20,678 nucleotides of DNA from an uncultured Lachnospiraceae bacterium. Its GTDB lineage: Bacteria; Bacillota; Clostridia; Lachnospirales; Lachnospiraceae. The DNA lies in assembly GCA_900539715.1 (NCBI GenBank), contig UQDA01000035.1, positions 1 to 20,678 of the forward strand, given 5' to 3'. Positions within the stretch are counted from its first letter, which is position 1; the number at the start of each line of letters is the position of its first letter. Below, piece after piece: positions 7,536 through 16,200 of the stretch. Position numbers and translations under genes: made by a program. A model generated the notes under the pieces. It saw only the letters and a list, made by a program, of their open reading frames with translations, made no database searches and was not told the DNA's origin.

Positions 7536-8087
7536 TTATCTGTCGTAAACGATTTTCTCCGCCACTTCTGCAGCAGCTTCCCCTGAAATCAGCTTCTCTA
7601 TTATCTTCAGGGAAAAATCGATGGCGCAGCCCATCCCTCTGCCCGTGATGACATTTCCATCCGCTTCCGCCGCGCCGTGCGTCACGACCGCGCCGTCAAG
7701 CTCCTTCTCCATAGCGGGGAAGGAAGTCGCCCTTCTGCCTTTTAAGTATCCGCGGTGTCCGAATATCTGCGGCGCCGCGCATATCGCAGCCACCCATCTG
7801 CCGCTCTCATAAAACCGGTCAAGCTGCTCCATCAATGGCCCGCACGCCTCCAGATTCAGCGTTCCAGGCATTCCGCCAGGAAGGACCAGAATATCGAAAG
7901 AATCAAAATCCACCTCCGAAAGCATGGCGTCCATCTTTACCTCAACGCCGTGGGAACTTTCCACCGAGGGCGTTTCGTCTACGGAAACCATCACAGCCTC
8001 CACCCCTGCCCGGCGGCATATGTCCACCACGGTCAATGCTTCTATTTCCTCATAGCCTTTTGCAAAAAAAATCCCTGCTCTTGCCAT
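7536..8087 (-). CDS. DJ-1/PfpI family protein
   Basis: This 183-residue protein of the DJ-1/ThiJ/PfpI superfamily carries the nucleophile-elbow AICAAPQIFG with Cys103, the early acidic GYEEIEA segment (Glu13/Glu14) that tunes the cysteine, the LPGGMPG loop at 69-75 and VTHGAAEADGNVITGRG with a His near 136. Members of the YajL/DJ-1 branch have been reported as chaperones or deglycases, with debated activity. The exact role here is not known. The length is normal. GGGAG lies upstream of the ATG. It is the first gene of the probable DJ-1/CBS/DUF3048 operon and diverges from the CYTH gene. Confidence 0.93.
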   Translation of the reverse strand: MARAGIFFAKGYEEIEALTVVDICRRAGVEAVMVSVDETPSVESSHGVEVKMDAMLSEVDFDSFDILVLPGGMPGTLNLEACGPLMEQLDRFYESGRWVAAICAAPQIFGHRGYLKGRRATSFPAMEKELDGAVVTHGAAEADGNVITGRGMGCAIDFSLKIIEKLISGEAAAEVAEKIVYDR

Positions 8088-8130
8088 TCTTTACTCCCTT
8101 CTGAAACTGCCGTCCTGCAGTCCCACTCTT

Positions 8131-8158
8131 ATTTTACCAGATAAACCGATGCGGTAAA
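8131..8158 (-). promoter_or_regulatory. Promoter of the DJ-1/CBS/DUF3048 operon
   Basis: On the minus strand TTTACC (8153-8158) and TAAAAT (8131-8136) are 16 bp apart, with TG one base before the -10 (extended -10). The predicted start is about 40 bp before the DJ-1 ATG. The -35 is weak. Confidence 0.5.
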
Positions 8159-8188
8159 AGGTTTTAAATATGAATATTTTCTGAATAT

Positions 8189-8218
8189 TTGAAAAGAACA
8201 TTCGGATTATGCTACAAT
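8189..8218 (+). promoter_or_regulatory. Promoter of the CYTH gene
   Basis: TTGAAA (8189-8194) and TACAAT (8213-8218) are 18 bp apart, with an extended -10 TG at 8210-8211. It is the only plus-strand promoter supported in the window and lies back to back with the DJ-1 promoter. Confidence 0.65.
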
Positions 8219-8253
8219 AGTCACAAACATCAACAGAAAGGGTCTGATATTTT

Positions 8254-8700
8254 ATGGAAATCGAACGCAAATTTACCGTCAAATCGCTGCCTGCCGACCT
8301 GGATTCCTATCCATTCCGCATTATCGAACAGGCATATCTGAATACCGCCCCCGTCATACGCATCCGCCGGGAAGACGATTCCTTTTACCTGACCTACAAA
8401 GGCAAAGGTCTGATGGCGCGGGAAGAATACAATCTTCCGCTCGACAAATCTTCCTATGAGCATCTTCTCCCGAAAGCGGACGGAGCCTGCATCTCCAAAA
8501 AACGGTATCTTATCCCGTGCCCGCCCTATACGATAGAGCTGGACATTTTCGCAGAACCGTTTGCCCCGCTCATCATCGCCGAAGTGGAATTTCCTTCCGT
8601 GGAGGAAGCGAACGCCTTTGTCCCCCCGGAATGGTTCGACCGGGATGTGACGCACGACCCGGCATATCAAAACTCCAATCTCAGCAAAAGGACAGGCTGA
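8254..8700 (+). CDS. CYTH-domain protein
   Basis: This 148-residue protein starts MEIERKFTV, the ExExK signature of CYTH (triphosphate tunnel metalloenzyme) proteins. These bind triphosphate substrates and divalent metal, and include inorganic triphosphatases, thiamine triphosphatases and class IV adenylate cyclases. Alternating charged strands follow as expected: VIRIRRED, FYLTYKGKG, EEYNLPL, KKRYLIPC, IELDIF and IIAEVEF. The protein is about the size of the short stand-alone bacterial members, many of which act on inorganic triphosphate, but the substrate cannot be set from sequence. The last codons overlap the left arm of the downstream terminator. It is the only plus-strand gene and converges on the glycogen phosphorylase gene. 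Confidence 0.92.
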   Translation: MEIERKFTVKSLPADLDSYPFRIIEQAYLNTAPVIRIRREDDSFYLTYKGKGLMAREEYNLPLDKSSYEHLLPKADGACISKKRYLIPCPPYTIELDIFAEPFAPLIIAEVEFPSVEEANAFVPPEWFDRDVTHDPAYQNSNLSKRTG

Positions 8701-8718
8701 TATTCAGCCTGTCCTTTT
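8686..8718. terminator. Bidirectional terminator between CYTH and glycogen phosphorylase genes
   Basis: A perfect 15-bp stem pairs 8686-8700 with 8704-8718 around a 3-nt loop. It begins with four As and ends with four Ts, so it can terminate from both sides. The CYTH stop codon (8698-8700) lies within the left arm, and the phosphorylase stop is 16 bp away. Confidence 0.88.
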
Positions 8719-8733
8719 CAATACAATGTTTCC

Positions 8734-11043
8734 TTAATCCAGCTTCCAGATATCTCTGTTATACTCTGCGATCGTTCTGTCGGAGGAGAAAAATCCTGCC
8801 TTTGCGATATTTACCGCCATCATGCGTTTCCACTTTGCACGGTCTTCATAATCGGCAAACATCCGGTCCTTGACCTTGATATAATCTTCCAAATCCAGAA
8901 GCGTCATAAACCAGTCCTTGTTCAACAGCTCATTGTAAAGCCGTTCCAGATTTTCCCTGCTGCCTGCCGCCATCGCCTGCTCCCCGACGATGAAATCCAC
9001 CGCTTCCCTGATGACCGGGCTCTTTTCATAGTACTCTTTTGACACATAATCCGCCTTTTCGTAATGGCTGATGACCGCTTCGCTGTCCGCACCGAAAATA
9101 TAAATATTATCGTCCCCGACCAGCTCGTGTATCTCCACATTTGCGCCGTCAGCCGTTCCGAGCGTTACCGCGCCGTTGAGCATCATCTTCATATTTCCCG
9201 TGCCGGATGCCTCCTTGGATGCCAGCGATATCTGCTCGGAAATATCGGCTGCCGGAATGAGCTTTTCCGCATAGCTTACATTATAGTTTTCTACCATCAC
9301 GACCTTCATGAAGTCTTTTACATCAGGATCGTTATTTACGATCTGCTGCAGCACGAGGAGCAGATGGATGATATCCTTCGCGATGACATATGCCGGGGCA
9401 GCCTTTGCGCCGAATAAAAAGGTGAGCGGACGCGCCGGTCTTTTCCCTTTTTTTATCTCCAGATATTTGTGGATGATATAGAGCGCATTCATCTGCTGCC
9501 TCTTGTACTCATGCAAACGTTTTATCTGGACGTCGAATATGGAATCCGGATTGAGCGTTTCTCCCTCTTTTTCCAGGATATACTCTGCCAGGATGCGCTT
9601 TTTCTCTTTTTTTATCTCGAGCAGACGGTCCATAAACGCTTCGTCGTCCACATATTCCATCAGCTTTTCCAGTTTTCCGGCGTCCTTTTTATAATCCGTT
9701 CCTATCGTCTCATCTATCAGCGCCGTCAGCTCCCTGTTGCAGGATAACAGCCATCTGCGGAAGGTGATACCATTTGTCTTATTGTTGAACTTTTCCGGAT
9801 AAATCTCATAAAAAGGATGCAGCTCTGTCTCTTTTAAGATTTCCGTATGGATGGCAGCCACGCCGTTTACAGAAAAGCCGTAGTGGATATCCATATGCGC
9901 CATATGGACGCGTCCGTCTTTGTCGATTATCTGCACGCGCGGGTCGCTGTATTTTCTCGCCACGCGCACGGACAGCTCTTTGATAATGGGGACGAGCTGG
10001 GGAACGACCTTTTCCAGATAGGAAAGCGGCCATTTTTCCAGCGCTTCCGCCAGTATCGTATGGTTCGTATAGGCGCAGGTGCGGCTCACCACCTCTATCG
10101 CCTCATCCATCGTAAACGCCTTGTCATTTACAAGAATCCTTATCAGCTCCGGGATTATCATGGACGGATGCGTATCATTTATCTGAATGACCGCATGCTC
10201 ATACAGCTTTCTTAAATCATGATGCTTCTCCTTCATCTCCATCAAAATGAGCTGCGCCGCATTGCTCACCATGAAATACTGCTGATAGATACGCAGCAGA
10301 TTTCCCGCCTCATCCGAATCATCGGGATATAAAAACAGCGTCAGGTTCTTTTCTATCTCTTCTTTATCGAAGGAAATCCCGTCCTTCACAATGCTTTCGT
10401 CCACGCTCTCCACATCGAACAGGCGAAGCTTATTTATCCCGTTTTCATAACCTATCACATCGATATCATACAGTCGGGATGTCACTTTTTTATCCCCGAA
10501 AAAGACGTCGAACGACACATCCGTCCGGTTCAGCCAGGAATCATTCTGAATCCAGTCGTTCTTTTCCTCCGTCTGAAGCCTGTTTTCAAATACCTGCTTA
10601 AACAGACCGAAATGATAGTTGAGGCCGATCCCCTCGCCGGGAAGCCCCAGCGTCGCGATAGAATCCATAAAGCACGCTGCAAGACGTCCGAGACCGCCGT
10701 TTCCAAGGGACGGTTCAGGTTCTATTTCTTCTATCCTGGAAAGCTCTTTTCCCCTGTTTTTCAAAATTTCCTCCACCTTGTCATAAATGCCCAGATTGAT
10801 AAGGTTGTTGGACAGCAGCTTTCCTATCAGGAATTCCGCCGAAATATAGTAGATTTTTTTGTCTCCGTCGTTCGGTATCGTCGCCCTTTCCATCCCTTTT
10901 ACAAGACTGAGCAATACCACATAGGTTTCTTCATCCGTCGTCTCTTCCAGCCTTTTCCCGAAGAGCCTCTGTGACAGGTCTTCCAGCCCTGCTTCTATCC
11001 TCTGCTCCATAATCTCTCTCTGTATCGTTTCCTCAAGCTTCAT
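8734..11043 (-). CDS. glgP: Glycogen/alpha-glucan phosphorylase
   Basis: This 769-residue, pyridoxal-phosphate-dependent enzyme of glycosyltransferase family 35 releases glucose 1-phosphate from the non-reducing ends of glycogen or maltodextrins in the cytoplasm. Diagnostic segments are SLGNGGLGRLAACFMDS, QLNDTHP-like QINDTHPS, TNHTILAEALEKWP, QIKRLHEYKRQ and the PLP-site EASGTGNMK with the Schiff-base Lys at about 619. The length is within the compact bacterial range. I choose the ATG at 11043 because GGAGG lies 5 nt upstream. The longer frame starts at 11076, overlapping the lacI stop by ATGA, but lacks a good site. Coupling to lacI in one operon points to repression by that regulator. Glycogen and maltodextrin phosphorylases cannot be told apart here. 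Confidence 0.96.
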   Translation of the reverse strand: MKLEETIQREIMEQRIEAGLEDLSQRLFGKRLEETTDEETYVVLLSLVKGMERATIPNDGDKKIYYISAEFLIGKLLSNNLINLGIYDKVEEILKNRGKELSRIEEIEPEPSLGNGGLGRLAACFMDSIATLGLPGEGIGLNYHFGLFKQVFENRLQTEEKNDWIQNDSWLNRTDVSFDVFFGDKKVTSRLYDIDVIGYENGINKLRLFDVESVDESIVKDGISFDKEEIEKNLTLFLYPDDSDEAGNLLRIYQQYFMVSNAAQLILMEMKEKHHDLRKLYEHAVIQINDTHPSMIIPELIRILVNDKAFTMDEAIEVVSRTCAYTNHTILAEALEKWPLSYLEKVVPQLVPIIKELSVRVARKYSDPRVQIIDKDGRVHMAHMDIHYGFSVNGVAAIHTEILKETELHPFYEIYPEKFNNKTNGITFRRWLLSCNRELTALIDETIGTDYKKDAGKLEKLMEYVDDEAFMDRLLEIKKEKKRILAEYILEKEGETLNPDSIFDVQIKRLHEYKRQQMNALYIIHKYLEIKKGKRPARPLTFLFGAKAAPAYVIAKDIIHLLLVLQQIVNNDPDVKDFMKVVMVENYNVSYAEKLIPAADISEQISLASKEASGTGNMKMMLNGAVTLGTADGANVEIHELVGDDNIYIFGADSEAVISHYEKADYVSKEYYEKSPVIREAVDFIVGEQAMAAGSRENLERLYNELLNKDWFMTLLDLEDYIKVKDRMFADYEDRAKWKRMMAVNIAKAGFFSSDRTIAEYNRDIWKLD

Positions 11044-11072
11044 AATATCCTCCGTTTCTGCCGTCCTGCGGC

Positions 11073-12065
11073 TCATCTCATCATATCTTCATAGCGCATC
11101 CGCACAAGCTCATAGCCAAGTACGGTATTCCTTCCCGTATCTCCGTGAAGCAGCCGCTCCATCTCATCCACAGCGACGGCGGAGATTTTTGCAAAATCCT
11201 GTTTCACCGTGTTCATTTGCTTTCCCGCATAGCTCATGAGCGGTATCCCGTCAAATCCACATACCGGGTGAAATACGTCCAGCTCCATCAGCGCGCGCAT
11301 CGCCCCTATCGCCATCAGGTCGGACGCGCACACGAATACGTCTGTCCTGTCTTCATAGGCAAAAGTCAGCTCCCTCGCCTTTTTTTCGCTGAAATCCCCG
11401 TATTCCACGGTCAGCTCCAGCCCGAGCTCCTCTGCCAGCTCCTTCATCCCCTCTATCCTTTCGCCGGTCACAAAGGCATCCTTTTGCCCCGCGATATACA
11501 GTACCCGGCGGCAGTCTTTATTGCCGAGCACCGTCTTTTTCGCAATATCATACTGCGCTTTTTTCTGGTCTATCCATACCGACGACGTATTTTCATCACA
11601 AAACGGCGTATCCACCGCGACGGTTTTAAAAACACCCGAATCGATAAGCTCCTTTAACAATATGTCCCGTCTGCTCATCCCGTAAACAATGATTCCCTCG
11701 ATACTCTGCGCCTTCAGATAGCCAATGGCATCTGTCAGGCTCTTATCCTCCAGCATCGAGAAAAACAGCGTTACCGCATCCAGTTTTTTCTCCTTTGCCC
11801 TCTGTATGGCCCCCGACAGATACTGCAGATTCACTTCATCCACCGCCTGCCCCGGGCCTTTCAGATTCAAAAGCAGGGCTATCCTGCCGGACTGCTTTGA
11901 CGACAGCGCCGCCGCCACCGCGTTCGGCGTATAGTTCAGTTCCTGAATGGCACGGTTTACACGGCGCTTTGTTTCTTCGCTGACGCCGGCATAGCCGTTT
12001 AACACCTTTGAGACTGTAGAAATGGCTACGTCCGCGTGCTTTGCCACATCCTTGATGGAAGCCAC
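11073..12065 (-). CDS. LacI-family repressor
   Basis: This 330-residue regulator has the LacI helix-turn-helix at the N-terminus (SIKDVAKHADVAISTVSKVLNG), the hinge region with LNYTPNAVAAALSS, and a periplasmic-binding-protein-like effector domain. The frame starts with GTG at 12065, with GGGGGAG just upstream. The stop is 29 bp before the glycogen phosphorylase ATG, so the two are cotranscribed. Two identical GAAAACGTTTTC boxes in its own promoter fit LacI-type operators with a central CG, so self-repression together with glgP is likely. The effector sugar is not known; maltose, a maltodextrin or a phosphorylated sugar would be sensible candidates, but that is inference. Confidence 0.93.
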   Translation of the reverse strand: MASIKDVAKHADVAISTVSKVLNGYAGVSEETKRRVNRAIQELNYTPNAVAAALSSKQSGRIALLLNLKGPGQAVDEVNLQYLSGAIQRAKEKKLDAVTLFFSMLEDKSLTDAIGYLKAQSIEGIIVYGMSRRDILLKELIDSGVFKTVAVDTPFCDENTSSVWIDQKKAQYDIAKKTVLGNKDCRRVLYIAGQKDAFVTGERIEGMKELAEELGLELTVEYGDFSEKKARELTFAYEDRTDVFVCASDLMAIGAMRALMELDVFHPVCGFDGIPLMSYAGKQMNTVKQDFAKISAVAVDEMERLLHGDTGRNTVLGYELVRMRYEDMMR

Positions 12066-12119
12066 ACCACTCCCCCTTTCTCTTAACGCGCATGTAACAA
12101 GGTTTTCCGCAAACTAAAA

Positions 12120-12174
12120 GGAAAACGTTTTCTAAACACAAGAACATCATAGTTCAGAAAACGTTTTCCGTCAA
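12120..12174 (-). promoter_or_regulatory. lacI-glgP promoter with paired LacI operators
   Basis: TTGACG (12169-12174) and TATGAT (12146-12151) on the minus strand are 17 bp apart. The perfect palindrome GAAAACGTTTTC occurs at 12157-12168, filling the upstream 12 bp of the spacer next to the -35, and at 12121-12132, downstream of the -10. The centres are 36 bp apart and the flanks (GG...CT, AG...CC) mirror each other. Binding at either site would block RNA polymerase. Confidence 0.85.
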
Positions 12175-12191
12175 TATCACTTTCTTAAAAT

Positions 12192-15100
12192 TTATGTAAG
12201 ATTTTTGTGTTCCGGCGTTCTCGTCTGTTCGCCGCCTTCCATTAGCTTCAGGTAATTCCCTTTATCGATATGCATCATCGTTATCTGATTCTGGTGACGC
12301 CGGAAGCCATATACACAATCCACATTCCGTATGAGTGACTGAAGACGCTCATCCGGTACACAGACGATGAGCTGCAGCTCCATCTGCCGCGCATACTTTA
12401 AGCACACCGCGCTCCGCTCCTGATCCATCTTGGAAAATGCCTCGTCCAGAAGCACAAGCCGTATGCGGCTGTCCCGGTTCGTCTGCTGCATATAAAGCAT
12501 CGCAAAACCTGCCAGTAGAGCTACATATTTGGGATTCTGTCCCTCACCGCCGGAATCCCGTCCTGCCATGTCGTCTACAAAATTTTCCCGTATCACATTT
12601 CCCTCTTCATCCGTCACCTGCTCGTACATGGAAAAGGAAAGATAATTCCGGTAATCCGCATACTGCTCCATCTCCCTGCGGTGCTGCTCCAATGCCTGCT
12701 CATCGCCGCTCTTTGCAGGCATGAACTTATCCGTCAGAAGCTTTATCTTTTCTTCATATTTCTGATAAAAGCTATCCTCTCCAAGGGAAAGCTGTCCTTC
12801 AAATCCGTCATTGTCCAGATTTTTGCTGTCCAGCTCCTGTGCCATCAGCATTTCATAGAACTGTCCGTTTTCATTACGGGCGGGCTCTATCTTTATCTGA
12901 TAGGTACTGTCCGAAAAGTTTGTTTTCTTCAGCAGCCTGTTGATTTCAAAGGCATGGCGTTTTGCTGCCTTGATATCTCCGTGTATCGTAGCGATCACAT
13001 TTTCCCGGAGGCTTCTGTATATAAGATCACACTGCTTTTCAAACTCGATGCGGTATTTCGGCTCAAAATCCGTCCGGTACTGCTCCAACAGCCGCTCGTA
13101 GGCTTCATTGCTCTTTTCCGTACCTGAAAAACCACTGGACGGAAACTGCACGATATAGGCGCTGCGCGCCCGTCCCAGCGCTTCTGCCTGCTCTTCCTCC
13201 CTCTTTAAAAGAGCATCTATCCCCGCATTTTTCTGCATTTTTAAGGATTGGGCTGAGCGCTTTTTCAGAGACTCCTTTATTTCCGCTTCTATGCTCTTAT
13301 CCGGCGTATAACCGAGCTTCATTTCCTCAAGAGACTGTCTCTTAACATCTATTTCGCCCCGGATACGCTCCTTTGTCCCTACCTGACGGGTCATCTCATT
13401 TTGTATGAGCATTGCTTCATTTTTCAGGCTGTTCCGCCGGCTGCGGAGCTCTTTTTCCCGTTCCTCCAGTTCTTTAAAGCGTCCTTCCCTAAGACGCGCT
13501 ATCTCCTGCTCAAGCGCATCCTTTTCTGTGAGCACCTCTTCCAGCTCCCGTGCTGATGAGGACAAACGCTCAAGATACTCGGGATCGTCCTTTAGGCTCT
13601 CCATTTCACGGGCAGTCTTTAAGCCGCAGCTTACACGCTCGCTTTCCTCCAGCTCTTTGGAAAGCTTTGTCACGTCTTCCTCATATTCTGCAAGACGTGC
13701 GCGGGAAACCTTGCCGCCGATGCATGCGCCGAGCGTATAATCCTTCTTTTTCAAATGTCTGAAAATAAAATTGCTGTAGGAATAGCAATCCGGCGTCACG
13801 CCGTCCCTTACCTGCTCCAGCTCCTCTACAGAACGGCATTTCACGATGCGGCCCAGATAACGCTTCAGGCAGCTGTCCACCCATTCCTCCGAAGCGTGTA
13901 CGGCTTCATATAAAGAGTCTTCCAGTACGACAGGCTCATTTTTTATGACCGCCGCCGAATCGATCAGTTCTGCTTCCTCAAACTGCTTCATCTCCCGGAA
14001 AAGCTTTGCGGCGTCTGCCGATACGTTCGGCTCTGTGACAAGGGAGAGCTTGAGCCTCCCCAGCCGCCCCTCTACCGCATTTTTCCACTCTTCATCCTCA
14101 ACGTCAAACAGGTCTGCGAAGATAAATACCTTCACCGTCCTGCCGTATACCGCGGAAAGCCGCTTTTCCAGCGCGTTTCTCGCCTTGATGAGCTGCTCGG
14201 GATAGGATTTTCTGTTATGCTTCATATCGTCGATGAGCCGCTGCTTTTCCTTTAACTCTCTGGCGATAGCTCTCTGCTCCTCGCGATATGTTTCATATTC
14301 CTCTTCAATATTCTGCCGCGCCTCTTCGATACGCTCATGCAGCAAAATACACTGCTGCGCCGTTACCGGACCCGTCCGGAACGTCTCCACCATCTGAAGG
14401 AGCCGATTGCTCACATAATCTGTAACAATCTCGTCCGTCTCCCATGCCGAAAGCCCCTGCACGATCCTGCGCCAATGCTCCGCATTGTCCGCCAGCATCC
14501 TGCTCCGTTTTTTCAACTCTTCCAGATGCTCCTTTTTACTTCCCAGGTCACTGCTCTTTAAATCGGCGCTCACAACGATAAGCTCGTTTTCCGCCTCCTG
14601 CGCAGCCCTGTCCAGCTCCGCCTTTTTGACGCGTTTCTCCTCAATTTCTTTTTCAATACGACTGCAGTCTTCCTTCAGGCTCTCTATCCGTTTTTTTGCA
14701 TCTTCAATATCAATGCAGCGTACTGCCAGACGGCTTCCCACAATATCTGCACGAGTCAGCGTAAGCCTGTGCCCGGCCTCCCGGATATCGGTCAGCATAT
14801 CGATCTTTTTTTCCAGAACATCTATCTTTTCCTTGATATCACGATATGCGCCCAGCTGCTCACTGATGGTCTCTATCGTAGAGCTCTCGCTCTTGGGGAA
14901 CATATAATCTCTTATGAACTGCCCCGTACCGTTGGACATTTTCAGGGCTATTGCGCTCTTTTCCATCGTAATAAAACGATTCCCGTCGATGTAGCCCAAA
15001 ATTGCATCATACAGTGTGCTCAGATATGCTTCCTTGGAAGGATAGATGCGGTTCAGCTCAGCCCGTGCGCCCGTTTCCTTTGCCCGCTCTGCGACCAGCC

Positions 15101-15572
15101 TGCGGATATCCTGATTGGAATAGGGATATCCTTCATCTGTCAGATAGCCTCCCTCCGGCATCCTTCCGGAATGGCTGAAATATAAAAATTTCCGTATCTC
15201 GGAATCGGTACTCCTTACCTCAAAGGCGATTCCGATACACATCGTCTGTTTCGTTCCCGTATCCAGAATCTCAAGCGCCAGTTCCGAACAAAAATCCTGC
15301 CCTTCCCGGTTTGCGGAGCCGTCCTTTTGCTCTCCTCTCAAATAGCTCAAAACGCTTCTTCTGTTTTTGGCGTCATCCGCCGCCTTATTCAAAAAACTTG
15401 GAGAAAAGCTTCCGTACAAAACGACCTGTATCGCGTCCATCACCGTAGATTTTCCCGATCCGCTCTTTCCGGAAAAAAGATTTACATATTCATTAAACTC
15501 GAGTATCTTATGATCGATTCCTCCCCAGTTATTCAGACACATCCGCGTAAATATCTTCTTCGCCTGCTTCAC
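12192..15572 (-). CDS. jetC: JetC/MukB-like SMC ATPase
   Basis: This 1126-residue SMC-like ATPase is the motor subunit expected of a Wadjet (JetABCD) or MukBEF/MksBEF-like condensin, which extrudes DNA loops. Walker A GKSGSGKS lies at about 35-42, long charged coiled coils run either side of a central hinge-like region, and the C-terminal ABC signature SGGEGQ (about 1007) precedes Walker B LVLLDEAF (about 1039). The GTG at 15572 is chosen as start because GGAGAGG lies upstream and the following KQAKKIFTRMCLNNWGGIDH leads into the ATPase head. The frame stays open upstream to 15704. It overlaps jetB by 44 bp. The nuclease subunit JetD would normally follow, but the next gene is lacI. A housekeeping Muk-like role is possible. 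Confidence 0.9.
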   Translation of the reverse strand: MKQAKKIFTRMCLNNWGGIDHKILEFNEYVNLFSGKSGSGKSTVMDAIQVVLYGSFSPSFLNKAADDAKNRRSVLSYLRGEQKDGSANREGQDFCSELALEILDTGTKQTMCIGIAFEVRSTDSEIRKFLYFSHSGRMPEGGYLTDEGYPYSNQDIRRLVAERAKETGARAELNRIYPSKEAYLSTLYDAILGYIDGNRFITMEKSAIALKMSNGTGQFIRDYMFPKSESSTIETISEQLGAYRDIKEKIDVLEKKIDMLTDIREAGHRLTLTRADIVGSRLAVRCIDIEDAKKRIESLKEDCSRIEKEIEEKRVKKAELDRAAQEAENELIVVSADLKSSDLGSKKEHLEELKKRSRMLADNAEHWRRIVQGLSAWETDEIVTDYVSNRLLQMVETFRTGPVTAQQCILLHERIEEARQNIEEEYETYREEQRAIARELKEKQRLIDDMKHNRKSYPEQLIKARNALEKRLSAVYGRTVKVFIFADLFDVEDEEWKNAVEGRLGRLKLSLVTEPNVSADAAKLFREMKQFEEAELIDSAAVIKNEPVVLEDSLYEAVHASEEWVDSCLKRYLGRIVKCRSVEELEQVRDGVTPDCYSYSNFIFRHLKKKDYTLGACIGGKVSRARLAEYEEDVTKLSKELEESERVSCGLKTAREMESLKDDPEYLERLSSSARELEEVLTEKDALEQEIARLREGRFKELEEREKELRSRRNSLKNEAMLIQNEMTRQVGTKERIRGEIDVKRQSLEEMKLGYTPDKSIEAEIKESLKKRSAQSLKMQKNAGIDALLKREEEQAEALGRARSAYIVQFPSSGFSGTEKSNEAYERLLEQYRTDFEPKYRIEFEKQCDLIYRSLRENVIATIHGDIKAAKRHAFEINRLLKKTNFSDSTYQIKIEPARNENGQFYEMLMAQELDSKNLDNDGFEGQLSLGEDSFYQKYEEKIKLLTDKFMPAKSGDEQALEQHRREMEQYADYRNYLSFSMYEQVTDEEGNVIRENFVDDMAGRDSGGEGQNPKYVALLAGFAMLYMQQTNRDSRIRLVLLDEAFSKMDQERSAVCLKYARQMELQLIVCVPDERLQSLIRNVDCVYGFRRHQNQITMMHIDKGNYLKLMEGGEQTRTPEHKNLT

Positions 15573-16191
15573 TGTCGTCCTCTCCTTCCTCCAGCATTTC
15601 TTCCATCTCACTGCGGTAACGCTCCACAAGTGCGCTGATATCTGCCGATGAGCAGAAAATATTGACTGTGCTGTAAATATAGATTGGAGTTTCATCCTCC
15701 ACATTCAGTATCGCACCCGGCAGGTCTATCATTTGATGAGTTTTCATCAGATTTAAAGCCGCCTGCCATTCCTGCCCGGTCAGCTTTCCGGGGATCAGGT
15801 TCGTATTTCTTCCGTATTCCCGGATTTCCGAAAGATTTGTGACAGTCGCATGCAACCCCTCTCCCATTATCTTATCCCGGTATATCATTTTCATCAAAAG
15901 CAGAAGGCGCGTTGTTGTAAGGCTCATTTTTTCAACGGGCACGCCCTCCCCCGCGATACGGAATATCCTGTCCTGCGGGTCGTGTATCAAGTCGCATCCC
16001 AACACCGCAAAGTAATCGGAAATAAATTCCCGATGCCTCGCGCATACCTGATAACGGGCATTGTCCTTTGCAGTCAGCGTTACCGGGTCATATTTTACCT
16101 GAAGGATACAGGTCTGCCGGAACAGATCCTGTATCGTCTTTTTTACATTTTCCGCCTCTGCCGGCGATAATCCTTCCAAATATAAAAACAT
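15529..16191 (-). CDS. jetB: JetB/MukE-like DUF4194 protein
   Basis: This 220-residue protein fits the DUF4194 family (JetB), the winged-helix KITE partner corresponding to MukE, which bridges the kleisin and the SMC heads. Support comes from its size, its place between jetA and jetC, and motif content such as LLLLMKMIYRDKIMGEG and LMKTHQMIDLPG, typical of this subunit. The C-terminus is strikingly acidic (EEMLEEGEDDSEAGEEDIYADVSE), as is common where it contacts partners. AAGGAG overlaps the jetA stop region upstream of the ATG, with a 9-bp gap. The last 44 bp also encode the start of jetC in another frame, which suggests coupled translation. Confidence 0.88.
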   Translation of the reverse strand: MFLYLEGLSPAEAENVKKTIQDLFRQTCILQVKYDPVTLTAKDNARYQVCARHREFISDYFAVLGCDLIHDPQDRIFRIAGEGVPVEKMSLTTTRLLLLMKMIYRDKIMGEGLHATVTNLSEIREYGRNTNLIPGKLTGQEWQAALNLMKTHQMIDLPGAILNVEDETPIYIYSTVNIFCSSADISALVERYRSEMEEMLEEGEDDSEAGEEDIYADVSE

Positions 16192-16200
16192 CTTCTCTCC

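Noticed and set aside
12192..15572. SbcC-type repair nuclease subunit
   Set aside because: A SbcD partner is absent, and the gene lies with JetA- and JetB-like genes, so a JetC/MukB-like role fits better.
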